DNA of 64,000 nt. It comes from Varroa destructor. Taxonomy: Eukaryota > Arthropoda > Arachnida > Mesostigmata > Varroidae. The notes under the pieces were generated by a model. That model worked only from the letters and a program-made list of their open reading frames with translations, was not told the origin of the DNA and did no database searches. The DNA lies in contig NW_019211457.1 in assembly GCF_002443255.2 (NCBI RefSeq), forward strand, positions 28,214,220-28,278,219. The letters are read 5' to 3'. The translations under genes were made by a program, and so were the position numbers. Shown in pieces: positions 50,501-63,900 of the stretch; positions within the stretch are counted from its first letter, which is position 1, and each line of letters begins with the position of its first letter.

Positions 50501-52169
50501 TTTTCAGCATTGTCCGTTTCCTACATCATCCTGTTTAGTGAAGCATTGTGTCAGTTTGTATGATTTTTACAAAATGGCGCGGTGGTGGAAGTAAAAATAC
50601 TCTATTTTCAGATTATCGCTCGAATCTCGGCCCTTTTTCGTCACAACATTTTTCTGTGGCTGTTCAGCCGGTTCATTCTGCTTCCGGGACTTGCATAAAA
50701 GCCAAGGGAATATGGCGCTCTTAGCGCCTCAGTTCATGGCAAAAAACGCTAGCTTATATACACCTGTAAGCTGCGATCTATCGCTTTCTCCGTTTGCATA
50801 TTATCAATATGTGGACACGTGTGTGTGCTCGTCTATGTACCTTGTTATGGCTGCCAATGCTTTCCAAGCACGGAAAAGTCGGATTTAGCTGTAGGTCTTG
50901 CCACATTTCGGATAACTCCGGGGGTGTTTCTTAAGGAATTTGCAAAACGGACGATTCGGTATTCTTGTATTCCCGCCCCTCGAGCCGCGCGCCTTTGAAA
51001 GATAGACTAGCATAGTGCTAATTTTCAGCGAACAATCGCGGGGACCGCCGAGGCCAAAGGTAGCAGTAGATTTGGTGACCCATTATAAATCTCTGTTTTT
51101 CGGCTAACTCCTCCCGGACTTGCCCACTTTAATTAATTTCTCATTGTGACAAATGCACTATGCGTCAAATGGCTGGGATGTCTGGAACGGTTCGTTATAT
51201 TTAATGCAACCGACACCAATGCTAGATCTCGATGACACTAAGGAATGGCAGACAGCCTAACTGAGCTAGGTTGGTCGGTTGTCGCTATGTCATATTACTC
51301 ACCTACTTCGTGAAGCTCGTAACCTCAACTCCATCCGTTGTCCACTCGCGGTTAAGAGTTGTTGTCATTGGCGTCGATTTGTGTGTGTAATAGCGCTGAA
51401 AGCAGTGGTGTCGAAGTTCAATACAGATATCATTGTTCCTTGGATTCCTTTTGTGACCCGCCTGTCTATCTAGCTTAAGTTTAACTAGTAGCTCGCGTCC
51501 CCCAACGCTACTTATGGTTTCCTTGGAGATTGAAGTCGGAAGGTAAGTGATGACAACAGTGTTCTCGGTGGAAGCCGCCCGTTGCCGAAAATAGTTACCC
51601 GTTGCTAGAGTTCGGCAGCGTCGGCAATATGACTAGTAGCTTCGACAGAAAATGCTCGCTGTTACCGAAAACACATGCATCTGAGCCTACAATCAGTACG
51701 TCTATATTATAAGGCCATTTTGTTCCGCCTAGAGATATCCATGAGAAGATCACAACAATAGAACCAGCCCAGGCGAAGAAACTTCAAAAACACAGAAAAC
51801 GCACGGAAACACAACGCTGCGACGAAATGTATTGGCGCTGTGAGCGTTCGCGGCACTTCGAGCGTCAAGAGATTACACGTTTAACGACGCTGACTTCCAC
51901 GCACTCAAATATTTATAGCTGGACAAAAATATACTTGTTACAAATTCATAGAAATACACATATTAACGAGCAGCATAATAACGAGCAAGGGTTGTTTACG
52001 AACTAGCACTTAGTTTTCGTATTGGCTGGTAGAAATCAACGTCATTTCACTCAGCGTAACGGGTATTTTTTTAGCACATGAAAAGTAAAATGTTCATAGG
52101 GGCTTGATGTAATAGCCACTTGTATTTAGTCAGCTGTTGTTAATATAAAGTTAAATTTATAACTTCGAT

Positions 52170-52480
52170 CCGTGTTTTGTTGTTTCGAAGCGCGTTTAGG
52201 ACTTCTTTTGAAAGAGCCCGACTAAGCCACGGGACTAAATTCGGCCCGGTCCTTGCTTGGTATTGTCGCCGAGCTCATAGGCCGACTGAGTTCGTTCGAA
52301 GAGCTCGGTCACGCTTACGACGGCGCCACTGTAGTGAATGCCCTTTCTCATTGGGGGTACTCCACCGTCGTCAGAGATATGTCCCTCCAAGTATTTCACT
52401 CACGAGGTTCGCACAAGACCCCTTTTACCGGGAAAGAACCCCAACAGAAGTTTCACAGGCCTTGCTAGCTTCTGAGTGGC
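52170..52480 (-). mobile_element. Degenerate Ty3/gypsy-type reverse transcriptase fragment
   Basis: On the minus strand, 52470 downward resembles the end of a Ty3/gypsy reverse transcriptase. It has a KLLLGFFPGKRG-like block where the family has its KLN-PKKC block, then VKYL, a GHISDDGG block corresponding to the family's YLGHIIS-x-DG, and VTEL about 20 residues later, where the family shows NVTEL or NVKEL before the FLGL region. A stop codon stands directly before VKYL and small indels shift the frame. After VTEL the similarity fades. No LTRs, integrase or gag were seen nearby. The block is more GC-rich than its surroundings. It is a short inactive remnant, and the assignment rests on motif spacing read by eye. 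Confidence 0.5.
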
Positions 52481-52721
52481 ACATTGCCAGCTGTCCTGAA
52501 GCCTCAACATTTAATATCATGATGAATTTAGCGTTTGACTGCTCTACTATTAGTCATTGGACTAATATCTTCAATGTCATCCGTTCAATATCATCTTTAT
52601 TGAAAGCTTTTAACATCCAGTTATAGGACAGATATGGAGACCTTTCTTCTATATATTGTAGTTTAGCGAATTTTTTTCTCGCACACTCCATCATAGGATC
52701 CATTGTCCAATTTAACATATC

Positions 52722-52850
52722 ATATATAAATATATATATANNNNNNNNNNNNNNNNNNNNNNNNNNNNNNNNNNNNNNNNNNNNNNNNNNNNNNNNNNNN
52801 NNNNNNNNNNNNNNNNNNNNNNNNNNNNNNNNNNNNNNNNATATGTGTAT
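52722..52850. repeat. (TA)n tract interrupted by an assembly gap
   Basis: TA-rich repeat borders both sides of the run of N (TATATAAATATATATATA before it, ATATGTGTATG after it). The assembly therefore probably broke in a longer AT microsatellite. Confidence 0.8.
52741..52840. other. Assembly gap (100 N)
   Basis: Exactly 100 N, the conventional placeholder for a gap of unknown size. Confidence 0.99.
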
Positions 52851-53877
52851 GTTGATTTCAGGTTTTAATTTTATCAAGCTTTCAGAATTTCTTAACAATA
52901 GACGGTGAGAAATTCGTGTTTTCTTATTATAAAATTTCAAAATGTGGGTCGATACGGGACAGTTAAATATTCCCTTTGCCCTTCATCGAACTTTTGCTCT
53001 ATAAGGAGGAAGCAAAGTTTCCGGCTCGTTCATCTTTCAAGGCTTCACGTGTCTTACGGTTATATACTAAAAGGCATTTGACAGCGATATTATATGGCCA
53101 GCCTGGGGGCTATTGTCTTTCGAGCACAAACGAAAGCACAGTCCGTTGTTGCTTTTAAATAGAGAACTGGAAACAATCAAGTGGTCCCAGATCCTAACTG
53201 AGACGCATATATGTCTATATTTTCAAGATCAACTATGTACCACAGATGTAGCTACTCTTGAATGAAGTTAGGATAATTTCATTTACGTAACGCATCACTC
53301 GAACAGAACAGTAGCGTTACATTGCAGACAAACACTAGTATGAAGCAGAATTCACCATGAATAGGAAGATGATGAGGAACGGTTGTAGACATTCATACCG
53401 TTCTTCATTAATTTTTGCGCAGAATGCAGCGTAAAAAAAATATGGTAGTACCCGAGCGATTCAGAATCTAGTTTCGCACCGCGCAGCAAAACCCAATGTG
53501 GATTTAGGCTGGACGAATCATACCCTTCAACCTGCATAACGTGACAATAAATAATCGCATAGGGCACCGTCCTGTTTGGCCTTTTTGACGGAGGGACTCG
53601 TTCTTCTTTAGGTTTACTGAATGATTGACATATACGCACTTCGACATAGATATCTTCAGTTCTCAATTAATTAATATTATATTATTAAAAATAAATTTTA
53701 ATTAAAAATAACCATGTAGGCTGTATAACAAATAAAATCTTGGACGAGTATACTAATATGTGCGATTCTTTTCTCAAGTTGTATTCAGCAGCAGGTGGCC
53801 TAAAACCACCTACTAGCATCACCTATAGATATACATATTCATATTTTCTCTTAAAGAACTTCTATAACACTCCACAG

Positions 53878-53942
53878 GTCCTCAACTCGATGAGCTGCAG
53901 CTGTCTGGGTGCCTAGCGAGGTGTGGGGAGGATCTCCTCCAG
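53878..53942 (+). other. Possible 65-nt coding exon
   Basis: The acceptor is CTATAACACTCCACAG|GT and the donor is a full consensus CTCCAG|GTAAGA. Only one of the three frames is open across the 65 nt. It reads PQLDELQLSGCLARCGEDLL plus Gln, entering after one base and leaving in phase 0. The CLARC spacing (CX3C) and amphipathic helix look genuine, but I found no flanking exon with matching phase and cannot name the protein. Minus-strand frames overlap the same bases. Confidence 0.2.
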
Positions 53943-55736
53943 GTAAGATCAAACGTCCTTTGACTATCAAATAAAACACTGGTGCTAAATCGACATTTTT
54001 TTTTTGCCTGATCCTGTAGTTTTGAATGAGTAAGTAACAGGTTCATTTGCATCTGGGGAGTCAGTTTTGTAACGTCAGAATGTTCGCATTCGCTAAGCCT
54101 AACTGCGGTAGAAAATACGAGACACGACAGCACAAACGCTGGCCACCAAATATAATACATGTAAATGGCAAAGCTAAAACGTTTGAAGTTATCCGGACAA
54201 AATGCAAGTTGAACATGTTGAAAACTGAACGTTACTTACTTGATACGATCTGCCTGCACGGGTTATAACAAGCGTTGTAGAGAAGCGGGTCTTTGTACCC
54301 GCTTGAATAAAGTGGAATATTTTAGAAGACATAAAGAAGGAAACGACTGGATTTCCAGTGCCCTTTGTTGATGTACCATGGGGCATTTGAGTTGAGTCGA
54401 GTCCTATTTACGCGAATTACCAATATGGCATCTAACATAATTCGATAGAAATCCGGTTTGGTTATGTTAGAATCTCTTTCACGTGTTTTCGATAGAAACT
54501 CCTCTTGAATAATAGCTTAGCGATGGACATCAGGATCATCAAGTCGGCAGTCGGTCCGAAGTCAGAAAGGTATACAAATTGTATATGTACATACGTTTAA
54601 ACAGCTAAACCTCGCTCCTCAAAGTTAGGGGATAGCAGGTACGCCAATGATATACGCTACATGGTAAATGTGATGAAGTGAGAAAACAACTATCTTAAAA
54701 ATCGAAACGCAGCAACAGCAGCGGCTGCTACGTCTTATCGCCGTATATTACCAGCTATCAAACGAGAAAGAAAAGTTTCTATAAGACTATCTGGGAAAAA
54801 ATCGAACCTTGTTCATCTCCCAAATGATTGAATCGCCTCTAAACACTCTGTAAATACAGGGTAAAGAGTCATGATAAATAGTAGTGCTGCAAATAGCTAG
54901 AGTTCGCTAACTCTAGACACCTTTGTTCATGATACCGCGATGAAAAAATGACTGAATTGGCACAACTTATTATACACAGTAGTTACTTTCCAGTCGACTG
55001 TTCTGTTTGACTATCGTGGAAGCAATCGAGCAAATACACGCGAGCCTTAATCGATTTCGAAGCTCGACTTGTAAAAAGCCTCTGGTGGCAATTAGTCCTA
55101 ATGGCTTATTCCGACCGAGGACACCTATTTCTCTCTATGTTTCAACGAAACAGAAGTAATAGCAGCATAGACTATGCCAGAACACCACTTCGTACGACGA
55201 CGATGATGATCCAGCACGTAGGTGGCAGCTAATAAATGAGTACGGTGAAAACTGCCCATATATACGCCAGTGTATATATATGTGGTGACATAAGCGTCAT
55301 TTAACAGCATCTTTATATTAAATATCCGTACGTATATACGATATCATTTTATCAAGCGATGTTTAGGTTATCAAAAAACGCTATCTAGCAACGATGTGTT
55401 TACGTGCAGAATATGTTTCAACATAGCTAAATAGCTAGTTTTCTCTATTGATACTATGATGCTTTAATTCAACCGTTTCATGCATATCCACAACTAAAGT
55501 CATCCAAGATCAAATTAAGCTGTAGCAATTGTATAGATGCGTTTTTCGTGCTTTAAGCCAGACGCAAGCCATATATAGAAAAGTTGCCTACCGGACGTGA
55601 TCCTGCTATACGCGTCTGTGCCTCGTCCCATATCTAAGCATATCTATTATATTTGTGTACCATCGGACGTCTATGTATGAATTCGCCCCTTTTCGCTTCG
55701 CGGCTTATCTGCTAAACCGCGTCATTTTTCTGCGAG

Positions 55737-55973
55737 ATGACAAAGAACATCGCTGTTTATCCCACAATCAGAAACAACAGCCATGGCGTGCCAGAAAGAA
55801 ATCTTCATAATAGTTGTTCTAGGCAAGCAGCAGTCCGGTTCGCGCCAGACCCTATGCTTGCGGTATTGTCTGTAGCTCTACGGCCATCTGCTCGGCGTCT
55901 GGCCGTTGTACGAGCATTAGCTTCATCTCATCCATCGGCTTTGACCTTTATTCGGTCCGAGTTCTCTATGTAG
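55737..55973 (+). other. ATG-initiated open frame, 78 aa, GC-richer than surroundings
   Basis: An ATG at 55737 (G at -3) opens 78 codons with an Ala/Arg/Leu-rich second half (AVRFAPDPMLAVLSVALRPS), then TAG. The composition differs from the AT-rich flanks. No domain, signal peptide or neighbouring exon is visible, and it may be chance. Confidence 0.15.
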
Positions 55974-57922
55974 CAGCAGCGGTAGAAGCACCATTATAAT
56001 ATATTATATCCCTGAACAGGTAAGCAGGATTACGACGGAATCATACAGCTGGTTGCGCTACACATCCGATAGGTAGCGTTACACAAGCACTTTTTTCTGT
56101 TTTCGCCTTCCTCATTGATTCTTAACGCTTGGTGTCGCTGTTATCACTTGTCGATTGGAAAGTTCTGTGGATGCAATATTCGGACCTCAGTCTTCAGCGC
56201 AATATTTCTACGAAGCTATCGACAGATTTTCGCTGTTAACGAGGGCTTTCGCGCACCACAGGAGTGACATTTATAGTAACTTCGTTTGAGTCGGGTAGCG
56301 GCATCCGTCCCGGCAACGAAATTGCCGATGGTCGCATGCAGCGGACCTGAGCTTGGACATGCCATTTGCCACTGTTCTTTAGAATCGCTTCTGAACTATC
56401 CAGGTATCGTGCGACAGGTGAACGGGATCTAAATTCAAGGTCGGCGAATGCCGTTTGGCTATTGGGGGCGCAAAGATAGTAAAAAAAAATTCAGGGAAGT
56501 CTTTTCATTTTTCCGTAGTCACTACACAAGCAAACACAAACATATATCACCCAAAGCCCTGCTCAAGCTTCTCAAATCGCAAACTACTTATCAAGATCTC
56601 ACAAATCCATACCTGTGTCGAGGCATCAGCGGTAAATGAGGGTCTCATAAAGGAACGGCTAGGCGACGTCATGACTCGTTCGGCAGCTAAATGACCACGG
56701 TAAGAAAATAGCGAATTGCCTGAACGGAAAATGGGCTATCGGTCTGTAACATCCAGAATCAGTACATATAACGTACGGCATCAGCTCGCTCGTTAAGAGT
56801 TCACGGCATTGCGGCAGTTAGACGTTCGTCACTTAAAGATTTTTTTAACTACGGACGCACACGGTGAGGCCTGACACCGGTCGTGCAGAGTGGGACGCTC
56901 AAATTATTATGTATGTCGTTTGATGTTCTTATAATATAATATGATTATATTTTCTGTGGCCAAAAGTACCTCATAAGGCAAGAACAGTCATCTCAAAAGT
57001 GTTGGAAGGACATCCGTATTGTACAGTTATATTAGAAAGTCAGACTGTGACAAAGCCATAGAAACTAGATTTTTCGACCTTAGAGCTATAAATACCGACG
57101 ACGTAAACGTTTAAGTCATTCTTTGCGCATCATATCGAAGTAGTTAATTTACTACTTGATTCCTTCATATCTGCTTGCTCAGTTCCTTGAAACGGTAAGG
57201 ACAGCTTTTGTCCTGAGTCGGAAATTTCCCATACAGCCACATTTGCGTTCGTAATTTACAGTGTTACCATACTGTAGGGAATATAAAATTATACTATTTT
57301 AAATAATATTACCATCTAATATTGAATATCCAATAAATAATATCAACTGTTAAGCCTTCTACGAAGCTTAGGGGCACGTGAGGTGGTCGAGGCTCGAATG
57401 CGGCGGTAAATATAGTTTTTTTTTGAGCGAGTAGCAGTTCTACACAGTGCTCAATACAGAATCGGGCTTTAAGTTCAAAACCTTTATTTAGTATTAGACA
57501 AAGGATAGCCATGCTTGATAATCGCACTATCGGACGTATAGTTTGAAACCGCAGTATTTTATCCACCTAGGTGTTTAAAATATCGTGTCTCTATGATGAC
57601 CCCGCGTATTTCTACGAACTAAGAAAATTTATCGGGCCAAAACTATAAACAAATGGAAACCAATGTAGGTATTTTTTTGTTGTCCTAATGTCAGGCTTCT
57701 CTTGCGTCTGGAGACAGCTTGCTGAGTGTCTATTCAATTGCTGATCTAGTCACGCAGACCGGGCGCCTACGAGAACAATGATGACTTTTTTCATACCTGC
57801 GACCACCGCAAGAGTGGCCCATTTACATTATTGAACCAGGCAGCCTTGAACATCCGTTTGATCGCGATATCCCGTTGATATTCGGGCGAAAAAACTTGAT
57901 CGGCCACATACACACGCCCGTC

Positions 57923-57931
<9 letters not shown>

Positions 57932-57959
<28 letters not shown>
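57932..57959. repeat. (TA)n microsatellite
   Basis: A perfect alternating AT tract of 28 bases, preceded by a CATACATA variant. It is the longest intact dinucleotide run in the window. Confidence 0.85.
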
Positions 57960-57966
<7 letters not shown>

Positions 57967-60900
57967 CTCAGATGTGTAGCACGCATATGCTAATTCAATT
58001 ATATGGCCGATGAACATTTTGTTGTCAGGTTCGGTGCACTAATCTTCCCTTCATCAACTCCACATCACCAAAAAGAAATGACAGCAAAAACGACCATTGT
58101 GATAAGAAGTTGTATTATTATTATCGTTATCAGTACAAAATGGGCTATGAAAAATGTTTATGCTGCCAGAAGTAGCATCTCCGCAACGGCCACAGACCAG
58201 ATGCTCCAAACAGTCGAAAGTCAAAGGACAAACCACACGATCCATAGTTTTTAACCAGTTCAACTCGTTTTACAATGAGCCCACTAACATGCCAAGATAT
58301 CACATTGGATCGCTAGTAGTTTGTCGGGCTTAACAATTAAATAGAGGACCGATAAAGATACAGACAACACATATTTGCCTACAGGGCACAACTGTAGACG
58401 GGTACTAGCTGATATAACAATAAAAAAAGAAAACAAAGCCATGATTCACAGCTCAGCTGCGCAAGCAACGATTCATTTGCCATAACGTGCCCAATGAAAA
58501 TCAAAATGCTGCATTGAAAAATTGTCACAACGGACAATCGTCGTCTTAGATTGTTTCTTGGAGTGGGAAGATGTTGATCGTTTACTTTTGCTCAAGTTGA
58601 TCTGCTCACGTTAGTGATTATGGCGTTCGTTCCGTTTGTGGGTCTGGAGCATGATAGGGTCTATGGCAGTAGTTGGGTGTTACAGCGTCTGAAGTTCATG
58701 TCGTACGGCTCAGTGGGTATTGGCAAGTTGCTTACTCTAAGGAAGCTTTCTTGCGTCTAATTATTTTTCAGAATAAGACATAACGCGTAGATCGAACATC
58801 ATTAGTACGTCGTGATCAAATAGACCGTCTTCTGCTACAGCGGATAACAGAGATGTTAAGTAGAATTAACCGTGCTCGCGTAATGTTTAATAGATGAACC
58901 ACGTTAACCTTGTAGCATCAAATGCGCTCAAGTCCCCCTAAACCCAGAAGCGAAAAGGGTAGCTTGGAAAGTTGACGTTCTTCAATGTAGTTCGATGAAC
59001 AGGAGAGATCCATTATTTTATCATCCACGAGATATCATGGCACTTTTTTGTACTTTGTATGCATGATCTATGTGATATTCTTACTTCTGTAATTCCACAG
59101 AGGCATTGGCCTCACATAGGGGGCTTTTTTCCACCCATACAACGAACCGCTATTTCCTTCACGCGAACTTCATCTAGGAAGAACTAGACACACCAACGGG
59201 TTACTATACACATACCACCTGTTCTTAAACAAAAAGTCCACCTTGTAACAGAAAGCCAAGTTTAAAGAACTGCTGTAGCTCGAAGGTTCCACCGTTCGAT
59301 ACTACCACAAGTGACAGCGACGAAGAACGCTCAGTTAGACGCTGGTGAATAAAGTGCCATATGCATATATGTTAGTCTTTGTGCGCACCGTACTAGCCAA
59401 CCCGTGTGTTGCGGTCGCTCCTCTTTGCCGTCACCACCAGCGTAATCTAGCTTACCTGCTTCGCGGCCACAGTGGCGATGATGATGTCTGAAAACAATGG
59501 GATAATCCTCACCGATAGGCAGTCAGCATCGAAGCGAAGGGCCTCAAATATACGATGCAGACAATAGCGAATGTCCGCTGACTCATGACTCAACCCGCTG
59601 CTTAGTCTTGTCACACATACGGAGCTAAGCTGACCACCCTACAGCCATGGGAGCTCTCTATATATTATAGCTATCAGTGGGATCATTTTTTATCGATCAA
59701 TCTTTACTGGCTAATGCTGGTTGAGTTGGTAGAAGACAGCGAACGGTCGGCATCCTGCTGGTGCTGCTACAAGCTGCGCAGAGGTATCCTGACAGAGCGC
59801 TGCGTATCGGTACGTTTTTTCGACGATACGAAATACATTTACGAAAAGGGTAGTCAGTCGTTGTTGTTGTTGTGGGCCTCGTCTTTGGGCCTAGGCAAGA
59901 TTTATGGAAAATGACTGCGAAGGGGGACGACGCTTTTTTGTCTTCCAGTTACTACTATGGGATTGGTAGCCAATGGACTTACGCAATGCAGCAGTCACAA
60001 TCGACACTTTAAGATCGTACGTACATATGGACAGTGGGGGATTTATGAGGTTTTTTTTCTCTAAATTCTTGAATTTCGCTTCTGCTCTCGAAAAGTAACG
60101 GTTACAGAAGCGCATTGACGCGATTGGGCTCTCCAGTGTTAACTGACTCATACGTTAACTAATGTTCTGACCATCGATTCGATCCGACGGCCATTAACGG
60201 ATTCCACCCTAGTCCAACTTGCATTGCCTGCTCGATAGCTTGAGCAGTTTCTATTGGAGAATCTGCACTTGACGATAATATGACGATACACAATAGTTGG
60301 ATATAGCCAGCTGCGGTAAAATTAAAAAATGACCCTTCTAGATATCACAGTATGTCCTACACTATGCTCTTTCCGCTAACATCTGTATGCTTTATATATA
60401 TTACTGAAATTTAGTAGGTTATTTGTATATCTTCCCGCTATAAATTAGGTAGATGATTAGGTTTTTGAACGAATAAAAAAACAAACTTTCTCTGTTTTGG
60501 TAACTAGAGCGGTAGAACTGTAATGTTTGCAAAAGCGTTGAAAATTGATGGAACCGATCGAAGAGCATGTTGGCAAACGAATGAGTTGTAATTGAAAAAT
60601 GAGGTAGATGCAAAAGTAACTCGCGACTAGAAAAACGTTTCATTTGTAAAGCGACGCCATCTACACACAACGTAACAGAATAATAGCATTGTCAACGAAA
60701 GGCGTTTCTCTGAGCAGAAAACGCTCGGCTGATAGTGATAGATTGCCGCTCTCTTCGAAAAACGCCGGAAATTAGCTCGTTTATTCGTTAATTATACGTT
60801 CCCAAAGATATATTTTATATTGAGCTTGATAATTTCGACCATTGTTCGACATGCACCAGCAGATTAATCGCAGCGGGAGGACGACCTGGCTACTGCAATA

Positions 60901-63900
60901 GGCCACAACTTAACTTCACTATAACATGAATTAGATTCTTTAATAGTGGAACAGGCTAATGAAAAATCTGCAACAGGCTATTAGGGTCCTAGTGGGAGAT
61001 CGGTACAAGCGAAGTGGGTAACTATAATGTTGTTGTCTCCCTAATTAGACCTGGCTTGCTAGGTTAGTCGAACGAATTAAAAACAAAATAAAATGATGAT
61101 GACAATCATTGTTATTAGTATGTTTTTTCATTGATTTGTTACATTCTGATGTGGACCATATGCTCTTAGGCGTAACGCACGAAGCTTCCAAAAAACAACC
61201 CGTAAAACGTGGGCCCGAGGATGAAATGAACTTTTTTGCACGTCGTGACATGTTTTGATTTTATATATGCTCATTATTGAAATAAAACATCTTGGTATCC
61301 GCGGCAGTATCCTTGGATGCATTTGGCATACACGGTTACAAGAGCTCCTTCCAATTCGATTTCTTATTTCACTAAGAGATACCCTTATATAATATGAGGC
61401 GTTATCGATTGCGACCTGTTTCCAGAGAGCGCCAGTAGAACGAAAGGCAACTGTCATAAGGTTCAAAGGACTAGCAGGACGAACGAGTAGAGTCAAAAAA
61501 CTAACTATTACTAATGGACTATTTAAACCTAGTTGCAGAAAAACAAGCGATTGAGTTACAGGATTCAAAATGTTTTCTTACAGGCCAAACAACGCCGACA
61601 TGCTAAACGAAACGGATCGGTATGGCGGTCAGAAGGCGAGTTCGCTTTTGCAGTCCTATCTGTGCAATGCGTTCATGCTACCAAAAGAGTAAGAGTAAAT
61701 AAAGCGAAGTTAACGGGCAAGTAAATTGCCATACAGTAGACGCAAACAAAGCAAAATCAATTACGTTTGTCAGTACAAAAGCCTTCTAGACTCTTCATGT
61801 ATCGTGCACCGCATCATGCAAGCTTTATGTTGTTTGGAAGTATAGGTAATATTTACTATGCCAAGATTATCTCCATGATTATTTCCAACGGCAGAAGAAT
61901 TCAATCTGGAAAAGATCGTGTTTCGCGATGACGTCCGATTTCAGATTTGTAAACAACAACAAAGTGGCTAGAACCAAGACACAACCTAATCCGCGTGTGT
62001 TACATGAAATTCTACTCCCCCGGTGACTCATTCGACTACGGTGGGGTTGGGGGAGGTCGGAACGGCTACCCTTCAATAGCAAACCGCATTTCATCCAGTA
62101 GGAAGGTATGTGATAGAACATTGCGCTATTTTCGTCGAATCTGTGACAGCTCAGCCGGGACAAAATGCGCGTCGTTATAAACTCTGTTTGTGCAAGCCAC
62201 ACGTAAAGTCAAGCCATCAGACAGGATTGCCAACTGGATGCGACCGGCATTTTGTATATTAGGTTTTTGATCGGTTCGCTGTCAAGCGCATATAATTGCC
62301 AGCAGGTTAATTGATACTAGCTAGGCGTGCTTGCATGACTTGGGAAGACGTTTGTACAGGGGTGTTCATAAGGACAACAGTGCGGCCACATGAGCAGCCG
62401 ACGACAACATGGCTATTCAGAAGCAGAGATATTTTGCTATCAGATGGAGGCTGAAGGCGGTTTCACATTTGGCCTAAGAAAGATGCTATCCTTCACTAGC
62501 GACAGTTAGAAGACCTCTCATAAGATAACAGATTACAACAGGAACTCTTGGAAGTCGTCTTGAACATTTGAAGGTTCGATCATTAGTGGATTAAGGGTGC
62601 AAACAGTCAAGAGATGCATTCAAACATGATTCTGTTGCATGCTGTATATGACCTGGCTGAAAATTGACGATTACCGCAAGGGATCAGTGTAACTGGGCAT
62701 GAGAGTATCATAACTTAGCCCGGTCTAACATAATAAACGAGATGATTTCATGAGAGGAAAGATATTACCCTGTATCAACGACGCCGGCCAACTGCGTACG
62801 CCGCATAATTTTCATAGTAGTAAGTTCGAAACGGCTCAAGGGCTACAAGCTATGAAGCACTCTGGGCCTAGGACTAGAAATTTACATCCTGCCCTAAGAA
62901 AGAAATCGCATCAGATTTGACCTTCGATCGAAAGTCGACAGGTCGAAATTAGTATAGCGATTAAAGGTAGCTTTTCTATTGTATGTACCGTAGTCTCTGT
63001 TGATTACGATTGGAGTGCCAAGTTAGCATTTATAAGACCAATGTGACACACAAGCAAATTGTCCATCACACTGTACTTCAAAGGGTGCCCAGCAAAACTT
63101 AAATAACTTAGATTTTTCAACGTATAATACATACAAGTATGTGCTGAGAATACGAGTAAAAGTTATTATATTGTACTTTTTTTTTCTGAATTAAAGTAGG
63201 AAATGGTTTCTGACTTCCACCTCGTCTATTCGTCTGATTTTCAAGGAACAAGTTCCATTTAAAGTGACTGAAAATCAAAGCCATACTCGTACGTTATAAG
63301 GCCTGACATCCAACAATTTACTTTGAAGCGACTGTAGAAGAGGCACTACATTAACGAACTTCCCAGGTTTTTGCTGATCGATGTGTGATACTTCATTCAT
63401 ATCACTCATTTTTTGAACGGAGTGTTAAAGCTGTGAATGACATACGACTCTTATCAATATCCATCTGAGCTAGAAACTTCACGGAACTCGTTGCTGTAGG
63501 GGTAACAGGCTCGCGAGAGGTCCCGTCCAAATTCAGGATGAGCTCTGTGCTACTGTTTCCGACATTTACGCTCTTCCTCCAAAGGCAATTTACGTCGAGG
63601 ACTTCTTCAGTTTGCTATCGTTCACCTATGTCAGAAGCGATATTGTTACTAAAATATAGTAAGAGCAAAATCTGTCATAAATATGGGGCAGCTATCATAA
63701 AATTAGTACGGTTTGATTCGTATATATGGCGGGCCATTTGCCAAACAAAAGGACAGTTTACGAAATGGTAACCGCCATCCCATACGACTTGTTACTATAT
63801 TATTCCGAATCTCGCATGTATTTTATTTTAAGGTTATTGGAATACATCTCGTAGATAACCTCTTGTTGGAGACTCATACATAGCCGGATCTAGAGGCATA

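Larger units (their letters stand above)
30484..52169. other. Gene-poor stretch
   Basis: No gene is firmly recognised. It holds a GC-richer block at about 31.6-32.1 kb, hairpins at 34664-34698 and 35487-35534, homopolymer T runs at 32420 and 45446, an Asn-codon-rich AAT tract near 43850-43930 and several ATG-initiated small frames (37289-37495, 41749-42183, 44276-44500). None has an identifiable domain. Confidence 0.5.

Noticed and set aside
52177..52626. 149-codon + strand frame
   Set aside because: It lies antisense to the GC-rich gypsy-like fragment. Its openness is explained by low stop frequency on the opposite strand, and its start codon is not ATG.
61128..61568. 146-codon minus-strand frame
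   Set aside because: No ATG-based start, no domain and no splice context. The composition is Ser/Arg-rich, as expected for a chance frame.
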